A stretch of 16,622 nucleotides of DNA from CAYLNH01 sp964384625 (GCA_964384625.1 CAYLNH010000157.1:1-16622); one strand, 5' to 3'; numbered from the stretch's first letter, positions 7,386 to 14,301 are shown. The notes: generated from the sequence alone by a model not told the origin. Numbers and translations are program-made.

Positions 7386-8702
7386 TCAGAGGAGTACGCC
7401 GTCGGCTGTCAGTTGGCGCCGGAGTGACGCCGGCGCCAGTGTCCGCGGGGAACAGGATTCCCGCACCGCCAGGGCGGCGGCAGTGCCGGCGGCTTGCCCC
7501 ATCGCCATGCAGCTGGGCATCATCCGGACCGACGCCAGGGCGTCGTGCGTGGCCGAAAGACAACGGCCGGCAACCAACAGCTGCTCGACGCCCTGCGGCA
7601 GCAGACAACGGTACGGCACGCCGTAGCTTTGCCCGGGCGGCGGATTCCGGTCGGCATGTTCGGACTTGCCGCCCGGCCGGGGCTCATGGATGTCGACGAA
7701 ACAGGCATAGCGATAGACCTGATCGTCGAACTGCCGGGCGTTCAATACGTCGTCGATGGTCAGTTGATACTCGCCGTTGATCCGGCGCGTTTCGCGCACG
7801 CCCATGGCGGGGGCGGAGGTGATCAGGCTGATGTTCTCGCAACCGGGCACATGCCGGCGCAGGACGTCCAGGTTGCCCCACAACTTCCGCCGTAATGCCG
7901 TCGCCGCCCGGCTGATATCCTCCGTCTTCGTGCCGTCCGCATCATGCTCGTGCAGGCAGTTGAAGTAGGTCTCCTCCGCGTGCAGGTAATTGTCGGTACC
8001 GGCAAGGACGAAGTCGTTGCCGACCTCTTCCCGGGCGCGTTCCACCAGTTCGGCGTGATGTTCCAGGGCGTAGGCGCGGGCGGTGGGCCAGTCCATATTG
8101 AGGCATTTGAAGAAGGTCGTCATCGGCTGCAGCAGGCCGTCGCCGTCACGTCCGAGTTCGAAGGGCGCCCCGGCGCGGGCGGCGACATCGCCGTCGCCGG
8201 TGGCGTCAATGACGACGCGCGCCAGCACGGCCTGCCGCCCCGATTTGCTCTCGGTAATGACACCGCGAATGCGGTCGCCGTCCATCACCGGCGCCGTGAT
8301 GCGCGTGTCGAAGGCGACGGTCACGCCGGCGTCGAGGACGAGTTCATCCAGGACCTTCTTCATGCCTTCGGGGTCGAAGACCAGCCAGTAATTGCACCAG
8401 TCCCGGCGGGGGCAGACAATGGGATCCTGCGCCAGTCCGCGGTCGACGAGGCACTGCAGGACCTCCCAGGGGATGCCGCGGAGAATGAACTGCTGCTGGT
8501 CGTGATAGGGGCCGAGCCGATTGACCATGCCGGCGGTCGCCATGCCGCCCAGGCAGATCTGGTTTTCGAGCAGCACGGTCTTCGCCCCGGTTCGCGCCGC
8601 CGCCAGCGCCGCCCCGACGCCGGCCGGCCCGCCGCCGCAAACCAGGACCTCGGTCTCCTGCCAGACCCTGGTCTCCCGTGCTGTTTCCTGAATTGTCTGC
8701 AT
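7386..8702 (-). CDS. FAD-dependent oxidoreductase (PF12831-like)
   Basis: A 438-residue flavoprotein from the ATG at 8702. An N-terminal Rossmann motif GGGPAG at 23-28 is followed about 17 residues later by an acidic residue closing the strand (VLLE), which binds the ADP part of FAD. CLGGMATAG follows, and DATGDGDVAA lies mid-protein. Near the C-terminus, GRCLSATHDA and a MAMGQAAGTAAALA segment match the FAD_oxidored family that is abundant in Planctomycetes, Lentisphaerae and Verrucomicrobia. These enzymes often sit near sugar-catabolism genes, but their substrates are mostly unknown. There is no signal peptide. In-frame TTG codons at 8711 and 8750 could extend the protein by 3 or 16 residues. 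The ATG lacks a good Shine-Dalgarno, so the start is uncertain. It seems to be transcribed alone. Confidence 0.85.
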   Translation of the reverse strand: MQTIQETARETRVWQETEVLVCGGGPAGVGAALAAARTGAKTVLLENQICLGGMATAGMVNRLGPYHDQQQFILRGIPWEVLQCLVDRGLAQDPIVCPRRDWCNYWLVFDPEGMKKVLDELVLDAGVTVAFDTRITAPVMDGDRIRGVITESKSGRQAVLARVVIDATGDGDVAARAGAPFELGRDGDGLLQPMTTFFKCLNMDWPTARAYALEHHAELVERAREEVGNDFVLAGTDNYLHAEETYFNCLHEHDADGTKTEDISRAATALRRKLWGNLDVLRRHVPGCENISLITSAPAMGVRETRRINGEYQLTIDDVLNARQFDDQVYRYACFVDIHEPRPGGKSEHADRNPPPGQSYGVPYRCLLPQGVEQLLVAGRCLSATHDALASVRMMPSCMAMGQAAGTAAALAVRESCSPRTLAPASLRRQLTADGVLL

Positions 8703-8840
8703 GGGATGCAATATGCGACGTGAGCTTGCCGCTGCAATTCTCCCAGGCAATTCTTTCGTGATGCGTCAGTTCGCCGGCCTGTCGCAGTGTGCCCCATCAC
8801 CTGCACGCCGCGCCACGCCCACGCGGGGCGCAGGCAGGGA

Positions 8841-8864
8841 GGCCTGAACGAGGCCCATCAGGCC
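8841..8864 (-). terminator. Hairpin at the end of the SPW-repeat gene
   Basis: GGCCTGA (8841-8847) and TCAGGCC (8858-8864) form seven perfect pairs around a ten-base loop. The right arm includes the stop codon of the SPW-repeat gene. No T tract follows on the minus strand, so it may be a transcript-stabilising hairpin rather than a true intrinsic terminator. The remaining 8703-8840 is the upstream region of the FAD oxidoreductase, with no further gene seen. Confidence 0.4.
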
Positions 8865-9220
8865 GGCGGGGTGCGAACGCGGCGGTAAAGGCTAGTGAGC
8901 GCCCAGAGACTCAAGGCGGCAACCAGTGTTCCGACAATCACCGCGTTCCACAAACCGGCGACAATCCCCGCATAGCCCATGACGAACGGCGCGACGATCA
9001 GCCAGATACCCAGAATGACATTGAGCCAATCCATGGTTCGGGCAAGGACTGCACTCGTCGTGACGGCACACGTAAGGCTGAATCCGATGAGCAACGCCCC
9101 GACGATGACGCTGTTCCAGAGCGGCGCCGTGACATGGGCGTAGCCGAGCGCGAACGGGGCCGCAATCTGCCAGAGCCCCAACAGGGCGATTACCGGGTTG
9201 ATTTGTTTTGATCTGCTCAT
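8858..9220 (-). CDS. SPW repeat membrane protein
   Basis: A 120-residue, very hydrophobic protein made of two similar halves. Each half has two membrane helices and the repeat signature: LGLWQIAAPFALGY followed by LWNSVIVGALL in the first, LGIWLIVAPFVMGY followed by LWNAVIVGTLV in the second. This is the SPW repeat family, small integral membrane proteins of unknown function, with four predicted helices here. The start is well supported by AAAGGAG about nine bases before the ATG. It is a monocistronic gene facing away from the TVP38-like gene. Nothing suggests its job beyond a membrane location. Confidence 0.85.
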   Translation of the reverse strand: MSRSKQINPVIALLGLWQIAAPFALGYAHVTAPLWNSVIVGALLIGFSLTCAVTTSAVLARTMDWLNVILGIWLIVAPFVMGYAGIVAGLWNAVIVGTLVAALSLWALTSLYRRVRTPPA

Positions 9221-9285
9221 AGGTCCGATCTCCTTTGTCTTTCCTGCTTGTTATGTTCTTCAATGGCTTTTGTTCGGCAACGTGC

Positions 9286-9312
9286 CTGCCCGGCCCACGC
9301 AGGGCCCGGCAG
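9286..9312. repeat. Imperfect 10-bp inverted repeat in a divergent intergenic region
   Basis: CTGCC-C-GGCCC and GGGCC-C-GGCAG form ten pairs with one C/C mismatch around an ACGCA loop. It lies in the 286-nt gap between the SPW gene (-) and the TVP38-like gene (+), about 65 nt upstream of the SPW start. It could be an operator or an RNA hairpin. No strong promoter was recognised elsewhere in the gap. Confidence 0.35.
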
Positions 9313-9506
9313 TCATCGCTTCATGGCAATAGTCTGGCGGCTCCAGCCGGTTCGCGGCATCGGCAAGTATTCCTATTCGTCCATGGGAAAACCCTTGCCG
9401 CCGTTTTCGCCGGTTGCCGCGGCGCGGGCGTTTCAGGGTTTTGGGGTTTGGAATTGGGTATTCCCCCGGACGCCCGGCAGGAGCAAGACCATCCATTTTC
9501 TATGGA

Positions 9507-10238
9507 ATGGAAACCAGACGTTATGATTGGTTCGTGGGCGGGATCGTGATTGCCTGCCTGGCTGTTGGCGCGCTGCTCGTGGGACTGCTGTTGCGGCGGA
9601 ACGCCCGGCAGCACGTACTGCGCTTGCTCGAGTGGTTGGGCACGATCGGCGTCTGGGGGCCGGTGGTGTTCATCCTCATTGAGATTGTTGTGGTCCTGTT
9701 CCTGTTGCCGGGCTTCCTGTTCACCATGGGGGCGGGATTCCTCTTCGGCCCGGTCTGGGGCACGGCCTACGTCGTGATCGGACACACACTCGGCGGCACT
9801 CTGGCGCTGTTGACGGCCCGGACGTTCTTCGGGCGCCGCCTGACGGGATTTCTCAAGAATCGGCCGCGTCTGCGTGATCTTGACCGGCGTCTGGTGAAAC
9901 ACGGCTGGAAGACGATCATGCTCACCCGTCTAATTCCGTTCTTCCCGTTCAAGCTTTCAAACTACGCCTTCGGCGTCATGCGGTTTCGGGTGCGTGACTT
10001 CATCGTCGGCACGGCTCTCGGGACGATTCCGATTTCCGCGTTCAATGTCTATGCCGGCGCCATGGCGGCTGACCTGGCGACCATGGATTCTGTCGCCGGC
10101 CGGGGCGCCGGCGGCTGGCTGGCCCGGGGATTCGGGTTAGTGGTTCTGCTCGGCGCCGTGTTGCTCCTCGGATACATCGGCCGCCGACGCCTGCAGCCGG
10201 AAGGTGAAGGGGAGCAGGAATCACCGATTTCCGGCTGA
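9507..10238 (+). CDS. TVP38/TMEM64 family (SNARE-associated/DedA-type) membrane protein
   Basis: A 243-residue polytopic membrane protein of the VTT/SNARE-associated domain family. Hydrophobic helices lie at about 8-29 and 48-68. The hallmark LPGFLFTMGAGFLFGPVWG begins near 67, followed by GHTLGGTLALLTAR. The second hallmark, RLIPFFPFKLSNYAFG (141-156), precedes an amphipathic stretch and GTIPISAFNVYAGA. A final helix lies at about 207-224, before a short charged tail. Relatives act in membrane lipid handling and envelope homeostasis; DedA and related proteins have been implicated in lipid scrambling or undecaprenyl-phosphate recycling. The specific role here is unknown. The ATG at 9507 matches the usual short N-terminus; an upstream open extension to 9414 looks non-coding. 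The ribosome site is weak. Confidence 0.88.
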   Translation: METRRYDWFVGGIVIACLAVGALLVGLLLRRNARQHVLRLLEWLGTIGVWGPVVFILIEIVVVLFLLPGFLFTMGAGFLFGPVWGTAYVVIGHTLGGTLALLTARTFFGRRLTGFLKNRPRLRDLDRRLVKHGWKTIMLTRLIPFFPFKLSNYAFGVMRFRVRDFIVGTALGTIPISAFNVYAGAMAADLATMDSVAGRGAGGWLARGFGLVVLLGAVLLLGYIGRRRLQPEGEGEQESPISG

Positions 10239-10261
10239 CGGCAGGATTGCATGAATCCCGG

Positions 10262-10285
10262 CCGGGCGGCACCGGCGCCGCCCGG
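10262..10285. terminator. Strong GC hairpin between convergent genes
   Basis: CCGGGCGGC (10262-10270) and GCCGCCCGG (10277-10285) form nine perfect pairs around a six-base loop. It lies in the 48-nt gap between the TVP38-like gene and the convergent flavoprotein gene. Its position and symmetry fit a bidirectional terminator, but neither side has a proper T tract. Confidence 0.55.
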
Positions 10286-10286
10286 T

Positions 10287-11396
10287 TCAGTGCCGGTATT
10301 GGTTCATAAAGCGTCGGTCGATGAAGTTCTTCACCAGCCAGGCCAGGCGGCCGTGCCAGTACCAGTTGCCGCGCACCGCCAGACCGGTGCCGTCGCCCAG
10401 ATTGAGGATGAGCAGGAACTTGTCCTGCGGCTCGTACGCCTCGAAGTCCGTCCCGTGAATCGCGGCAAGCAGGTTGCGCTGCAGAACCGGGGCTTGGCGG
10501 ACGCCGAAAACGCCGACCTTCGGCAATGTCCGCGGCGTGAACAAGATGCAGTCGCCCGCGCCGAAGACGGCGCGGTCCTCGACGTACCGCAGATACCGGT
10601 CCACCGCCATCCCGTCCGGTCCCAGTCCCAAAGCCGCCACCGTCGGCGACGCGATCAATCCAGTGGCCAGCACGACCTGATCGAAGGCCAAGGTCCGGTC
10701 GTCGCCCGTTCGAACCGCCACGGCAGCGCCCCGGCGGGTCACGGCAACCGCGCGCACGCCGCAGCGGACCTCGATTCCGCGGTCCGCCAGGATCTCCTGC
10801 AGTTTCCTGCCGGCGTCAGGCGGAAACCCGGGCGCCAGATGTTCGCCGCGATGCAGGAGGGTGACGGCCGGCTTGCCGCCGGCGTCGCGGCACAGCGCTT
10901 CGGCATTCGCGGCGATCTCAATGCCGGCCGGCCCGCCGCCGACAATGCCGACGCGGCAGGACCTGCCGGCCCGCACCCGGCCTTCAAGGACCTGCCGCAA
11001 TTCCGCCAGCTTCGGGATGGGCTTGACCGCCCAGGCCGTTGCCTGTGGATCCTGGATCCCGTTTGTATCCACGGCGCTGCCGACGTTGAGCGAGAGCAGG
11101 TCGTAGGGGATGGTCTCGCCGGCTTCGGTCTGCAGCTCTTTCCGGTGGCGGTCCAGGGCGACCGCCCGCGTCTGGCGAAAGGCGACGCCGTTACGGTCGC
11201 ACAGGTCCTGCAGCCGGATCGTGTCCTGCTCCGGCGAATACCTCCCGCCGAGCATCCCGGTGGCCATGCCGGAATACCAGAACATCCCCGGATCAACCAG
11301 AATGAGCTCAACCCCGGCAGCATGGAAGTCATCCGCCTGCGACACGATCCGCAGATGTGCATGACCGCCGCCGACAAGAATGATTTGCTGGCCCAT
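10287..11396 (-). CDS. NDH-2-like FAD/NAD(P)-binding oxidoreductase (SelD-N-terminus-like)
   Basis: A 369-residue two-dinucleotide-binding flavoprotein. The FAD motif GGGHAH is at 9-14, the NAD(P) motif GGGPAGIE at 153-160, LATG at 243-246 and the second FAD motif GAGDC at 279-283. There is no redox CxxC pair, so it is not a disulfide reductase of the mercuric or dihydrolipoyl type. The GGGHAH opening and overall plan resemble the pyridine-nucleotide oxidoreductase domain that some bacteria fuse to selenophosphate synthetase SelD. The C-terminal aromatic/basic segment (WYWHGRLAWLVKNFIDRRF) resembles the membrane-anchoring end of type II NADH dehydrogenases. Probable role: NAD(P)H oxidation passing electrons to quinone. 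The start has GAGGAG about seven bases upstream. It converges on the TVP38-like gene. Confidence 0.8.
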   Translation of the reverse strand: MGQQIILVGGGHAHLRIVSQADDFHAAGVELILVDPGMFWYSGMATGMLGGRYSPEQDTIRLQDLCDRNGVAFRQTRAVALDRHRKELQTEAGETIPYDLLSLNVGSAVDTNGIQDPQATAWAVKPIPKLAELRQVLEGRVRAGRSCRVGIVGGGPAGIEIAANAEALCRDAGGKPAVTLLHRGEHLAPGFPPDAGRKLQEILADRGIEVRCGVRAVAVTRRGAAVAVRTGDDRTLAFDQVVLATGLIASPTVAALGLGPDGMAVDRYLRYVEDRAVFGAGDCILFTPRTLPKVGVFGVRQAPVLQRNLLAAIHGTDFEAYEPQDKFLLILNLGDGTGLAVRGNWYWHGRLAWLVKNFIDRRFMNQYRH

Positions 11397-11523
11397 TGCG
11401 CGTCTCCTCTGTCCGCCGTGCCGTCGACCCGGATTTGCCTGGACGAAACCTAATCCCGTACCGTTGCCTTGTCACGGTTTCCCCGTATTCTCCGCGTCAT
11501 GCGTCTCTGACGGGGGGTGGCGT

Positions 11524-11548
11524 CTGCCGGCGTTCCCACCACCGGCAG
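11524..11548. repeat. 7-bp perfect inverted repeat in intergenic DNA
   Basis: CTGCCGG (11524-11530) and CCGGCAG (11542-11548) pair around an 11-base loop. They lie in the 283-nt gap (11397-11679) upstream of the NDH-2-like flavoprotein and downstream of the sulfatase. It could be an operator or a hairpin. Apart from this and the hairpin at the sulfatase end, I see no gene in the gap. Confidence 0.3.
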
Positions 11549-11662
11549 GAGAGCAGCACGCGGGGCCACTCCCCGTGACTGACACATGACAATCTCGGCC
11601 ACGGTCGGGATGGCGCGGATGCGGCGATACCCGAGACATCATGGGAGCAGGAAAGTCAAGAC

Positions 11663-11681
11663 GAGCCCGGAACCGGGCCTC
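11663..11681 (-). terminator. Hairpin at the sulfatase stop codon
   Basis: On the minus strand, GCCCG and CGGGC pair around a four-base loop. Two more pairs form if one base bulges, and the arm overlaps the sulfatase stop codon. The sequence after it (GTCTTGACTTTCC) is moderately T-rich, so it may work as a weak intrinsic terminator. Confidence 0.4.
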
Positions 11682-13185
11682 ACTGGCGTTTCCGCGAGAG
11701 CAAGTCGGCCGGGCGGCCTTTGAGCGAGCCGTCGCGGGAACGGGCCATCCTGCCGTCTTTGGCCGGCTGCCTGGCGACGGCCTGAAGCATCTTGGCGTAC
11801 GGCAGGTTCGGATCGCCGAACGTCTTCATCCAGGCGAGGGTCCGCGCGTGCAGCTTCTCGCGCAGCTCCCGCTGCGCCGGATCGGCATAGAGATTCCTCT
11901 GTTCGTGCGGGTCGGTTTCGCGGTCGTACAGGCGGTTGAACCGTTTGCCGTCCGGCCCGAAGGAATAGGTAAAGCGTTTCGTGTAGATGCCGCGCCAGTC
12001 GACCCGGTCGTAACGGCTCATAAACAGGGGGATGCTGTCGACAACGTCATCGTCGCCCCGACGGATTGCCCCGGCCAGATTCTGTCCCTGGCAGGTGCCG
12101 GGCACATCGGCGCCCAGCAGCCCGAGGATAGTCGGCATCAAGTCGAGGGTGCTGACCAACAGGTCGCTGCCGCGCGGCTTGAGCCCCGGCGCGCGCAACA
12201 GCAGCGGCACCCGGCAGGCGTCGGCTTCCGGTCGGCATTTGTGCAGATTCGTCCGGCCCTCGCCGCGCAGGCAGTCGCCGTGGTCGGAGGAATAGACGAT
12301 GACGGTGTTGTCGAGCGCGTTTGTGTCTTTCAAGGTGTCCAGGAGCCGGCCGAAGTTGTCGTCGAGGTTGCTGCAGAGCGCGTAGTAATCGCGCAGCATC
12401 TTGCGGTTCCCCGGGGTATCCGGGATCGTCGGCCGCAGCTTGATCGCCTTCGGATCGTAGCGCTTCGCCGCGTCCTTCGGCGCGTGGTAGTTCCAGTAGC
12501 CGCCCCAGTTGTGCGGCGGATGCCAGGAGACGAACAAGACCCAGGGCCGGTTCTTGCCGGCCGACTGCTTGAGAAAGGTGATCGCCTGATCCGTCTGCGC
12601 GTCCGGCTCCCACTTCTCGTAGAGCCGGCGCTGGTTCTTGTGATCCCAGTACCAGGACTTCTTGGCGCGGAACTCCAACGTGCAGTTGTTGGTCAGGAAG
12701 TAGTCGTCGAAACCGTAACGCAGCGGGCCTTTCGGCACCGGACGGTTCCGGTTGCCGCCGTACAGGTGCCACTTGCCGACGTAGCCCGTGCGGTAGCCGG
12801 CGTCCCGCAGGACCTCCGCGAAATACTTGCCCTTGCCCGGCAGCATCTGCAAATCGTTGAAGAACGCGCCGTGATGCAGCGGGTGCAGCCCGGACAGCAG
12901 CGTCCCGCGATGCGGCGTGCAGACGGGAGAGTTCGAGATGCAATGGTTGAAGCGGACGCCCGTCTTCGCAAAGGCGTCCAGGTGCGGCGTCTGAATGGAC
13001 TCGTTGCCGTAGCAGCCCAGCATGTCCACCGACTGCTGGTCCGAAAAGACATACAGCAAGTTTGGACGCCTCTTCCTCCCGCCGGGCGCGGCCTGGGCGT
13101 CGGTCCCGGCCAGCGTGCCGGCGGCGAGCCCGGCGGCCGCAACCGAAGAAGCCTGAATAAATTGTCGCCGGCTGAGCTCAGCCAT
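11680..13185 (-). CDS. Tat-exported S1-family sulfatase
   Basis: A 501-residue type I sulfatase, which hydrolyses sulfate esters, probably on a polysaccharide or glycan, outside the cytoplasm. The N-terminus MAELSRRQFI is a twin-arginine signal; a hydrophobic Ala/Gly stretch leads to a likely cleavage after AQA at 32. The alkaline-phosphatase-fold core follows: SDQQ metal-binding strand at 48-51, catalytic Cys89 in CTPHR (89-93), GKWH at 137-140, SWHPPH at 220-225, and SSDHG at 299-303. Cys89 should be converted to formylglycine by a maturase that is not in this window. The usual Ser of CxPSR is His here. The ATG at 13185 is chosen because it puts the Tat motif near the start; longer frames run into a tandem repeat and are unlikely to be coding. 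Its ribosome site is weak. It lies downstream of the pseudopilin gene on the same strand. Confidence 0.9.
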   Translation of the reverse strand: MAELSRRQFIQASSVAAAGLAAGTLAGTDAQAAPGGRKRRPNLLYVFSDQQSVDMLGCYGNESIQTPHLDAFAKTGVRFNHCISNSPVCTPHRGTLLSGLHPLHHGAFFNDLQMLPGKGKYFAEVLRDAGYRTGYVGKWHLYGGNRNRPVPKGPLRYGFDDYFLTNNCTLEFRAKKSWYWDHKNQRRLYEKWEPDAQTDQAITFLKQSAGKNRPWVLFVSWHPPHNWGGYWNYHAPKDAAKRYDPKAIKLRPTIPDTPGNRKMLRDYYALCSNLDDNFGRLLDTLKDTNALDNTVIVYSSDHGDCLRGEGRTNLHKCRPEADACRVPLLLRAPGLKPRGSDLLVSTLDLMPTILGLLGADVPGTCQGQNLAGAIRRGDDDVVDSIPLFMSRYDRVDWRGIYTKRFTYSFGPDGKRFNRLYDRETDPHEQRNLYADPAQRELREKLHARTLAWMKTFGDPNLPYAKMLQAVARQPAKDGRMARSRDGSLKGRPADLLSRKRQ

Positions 13186-13227
13186 GTCCGTCACGCTGGA
13201 AGTGATTGCCGCTTTCCTGCCGCAGTT

Positions 13228-13396
13228 CATAGAGAGAATCCCGTCCGCGGATCGTGGCTGCCTCGGCCCCGGCCGCGGCGCAGCCATTCCGGGCGCAGCC
13301 CATAGAGATAATCCCGTCCGCGGATCGTGGCTGCCTCGGCCCCGGCCGCGGCGCAGCCATTCCGGGCGCAGCCCATAGAGATAATCCCGTCCGCGG
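13228..13396. repeat. 73-bp tandem repeat, two full copies plus 23 bp
   Basis: Copies start at 13228, 13301 and 13374, an exact 73-bp period. The two full copies differ at only one position (13236 G, 13309 T). The third stops matching after 13396. Each unit is very GC-rich and can fold: GGCTGC pairs with GCAGCC, with CGGC/GCCG nested inside. The repeat fills most of the 213-nt space between the pseudopilin (-) and the sulfatase (-). Because 73 is not a multiple of three, apparent reading frames through it shift from copy to copy, so I do not consider it coding. It could be a REP-like intercistronic element or a recent slippage duplication. Confidence 0.9.
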
Positions 13397-13405
13397 GATT
13401 ATCTC
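13378..13405 (-). terminator. 12-bp hairpin overlapping the pseudopilin stop codon
   Basis: GAGATAATCCCG (13378-13389) and CGGGATTATCTC (13394-13405) form twelve perfect pairs around a four-base loop. The pseudopilin stop codon (13399-13401) lies in one arm. The other arm is the beginning of the third copy of the tandem repeat. There is no T tract on the minus strand, so it is either a weak terminator or an intercistronic RNA stem controlling how much transcript reaches the sulfatase. Confidence 0.6.
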
Positions 13406-14154
13406 CAGGCATAGTATTCCCACCAGTCGTTGTTGCTCGGCCGGACGTACTTGCCGAGGTCGTACTGGTCGAACGGCAGCCAGATCACCGTGCCGTCCAC
13501 CAAGGCGCGGTGACCGCCGTAGGGGAAGCCGGAATTGTCGGCGTGAGAATGGCGCGGCCCCCATTGCGTCGAAGTCGCGTTCCAGATGTTTGCGCCGCCG
13601 AAGACGTACTTCTGCACCTGGTCGGCCAGCAGGACCATGTCGGGTTCGCTCGTCATCACCGTGGTCGGCATCTCCATGCCGCCGACAATGCCGCCCACCG
13701 GTTCCAAGTTGGTGAAAAGCTCGAAGCCCATCCCGGAGACATTGCAGGGCGTCCCTTTCCCCGGCCAGGCTAAACCGTCCCAATAGCCGGCCACGCGTTG
13801 GGGATTGCTGGGCGAATAGAACAGTTCCTTCGTCATGCCGTAGTCCGTCATCATCAGGTCGCGGAACCAGTTGTAGATAAACATCGGATTGCAGCCGCCG
13901 TAGCCCTGCACACAGCTCGTGTGCGGACCTTGGTCGAAGTAGATGCTTTTGTCCCCCGGAAAGGAACCGCTGTAATCGTTGGCGTAAAACAACAGAGCAG
14001 AGGCGAACTCGCGCTGGTTGCTGATGCAGACTGTACGCAAAGCATTCCGTTTCGCCCGCGCCAGAACCGGCAGCAGCATCGCAATCAAAATCGCGAGGAT
14101 CGCAATCACCGTCAACATTTCAATCAAGGTAAAGCGCCGCCGCAACACGTCCAT
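13399..14154 (-). CDS. Pseudopilin-like protein with prepilin N-terminal leader
   Basis: A 251-residue protein with a type IV prepilin/type II secretion pseudopilin N-terminus. A short basic leader (MDVLRRR) is followed by FTLIEM and a hydrophobic helix of about 20 residues (VIAILAILIAMLLPVLARA). Glu12 is at the conserved +5 position relative to Phe8. The leader lacks the usual Gly before the cleavage site, having Arg instead. The rest, with YANDYSGSFPG and later GGHRALVDGTVIWLP, resembles the DUF1559/H-X9-DG-type proteins that occur in many copies in Planctomycetes and Lentisphaerae. Their function is not established. The ATG is well supported by AGAGGAG six bases upstream; the frame is open further upstream but lacks such support. 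It is divergent from the AraC gene and upstream of the sulfatase. Confidence 0.85.
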   Translation of the reverse strand: MDVLRRRFTLIEMLTVIAILAILIAMLLPVLARAKRNALRTVCISNQREFASALLFYANDYSGSFPGDKSIYFDQGPHTSCVQGYGGCNPMFIYNWFRDLMMTDYGMTKELFYSPSNPQRVAGYWDGLAWPGKGTPCNVSGMGFELFTNLEPVGGIVGGMEMPTTVMTSEPDMVLLADQVQKYVFGGANIWNATSTQWGPRHSHADNSGFPYGGHRALVDGTVIWLPFDQYDLGKYVRPSNNDWWEYYAWR

Positions 14155-14196
14155 CAGAGTCTCCTCTTGTGCGCAAACCGTTCTGAACATCCCCTT

Positions 14197-14225
14197 ACCA
14201 TACGTCTGCAGGCTTCCCCCGGCAA
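14197..14225 (-). promoter_or_regulatory. Possible promoter for the pseudopilin gene
   Basis: On the minus strand, TTGCCG (14220-14225), a 17-base spacer and TATGGT (14197-14202) form a moderate -35/-10 pair. Transcription would start near 14190, about 36 nt before the ATG and upstream of the AGAGGAG ribosome site. Spacing is ideal but both boxes match only four of six bases. Confidence 0.4.
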
Positions 14226-14227
14226 GC

Positions 14228-14301
14228 GCATCTTTTTGTTGTATACTGCTCATTCTTATGTATTGTTTGACCGAAATGAATGTTATATCCTGCTATATCG
14301 C
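14228..14301. promoter_or_regulatory. AT-rich divergent control region next to the AraC gene
   Basis: This is an AT-rich island in GC-rich DNA between the divergent pseudopilin and AraC genes. It contains the direct repeat TATATC (14284-14289 and 14294-14299), two TGTAT/TATGTA-like elements about 20 bases apart, and TTGACC. Such a layout is typical of an AraC-family binding region with the regulator's own promoter. Individual sites cannot be fixed from one sequence. Confidence 0.4.

Noticed and set aside
6142..7608. A 488-codon minus-strand frame
   Set aside because: It overlaps the EcsC gene antisense and extends over the neighbouring oxidoreductase end; no family signal is seen.
9414..9506. 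N-terminal extension of the TVP38-like protein
   Set aside because: The extension is Arg/Gly/Pro-rich and without a membrane helix, whereas the ATG at 9507 gives the usual family N-terminus.
10287..11396. Mercuric reductase or dihydrolipoamide dehydrogenase
   Set aside because: The redox-active CxxxxC after the first FAD motif is missing.
10251..11453. A 400-codon plus-strand frame
   Set aside because: It is antisense to the flavoprotein, which carries three clear dinucleotide-binding motifs.
13186..13287. Longer N-terminus for the sulfatase
   Set aside because: The extension is translated repeat sequence and would push the twin-arginine motif about 40 residues from the N-terminus.
11641..13305. 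A 554-codon open frame on the plus strand
   Set aside because: It is antisense to the sulfatase and has no domain features; it is a compositional shadow.
13227..13376. Small minus-strand ORF across the tandem repeat
   Set aside because: An ATG-to-TGA frame of about 49 codons exists, but it changes frame relative to the repeat unit between copies, has no ribosome site, and its Arg/Gly/Ala composition simply reflects GC content.
13228..13396. CRISPR array
   Set aside because: The repeats are directly adjacent 73-bp units with no unique spacers, and no cas genes are present.
13798..14301. Long N-terminal extension of the AraC regulator
   Set aside because: It would overlap most of the pseudopilin gene antisense and the AT-rich control region, and AraC proteins of this type do not need it.
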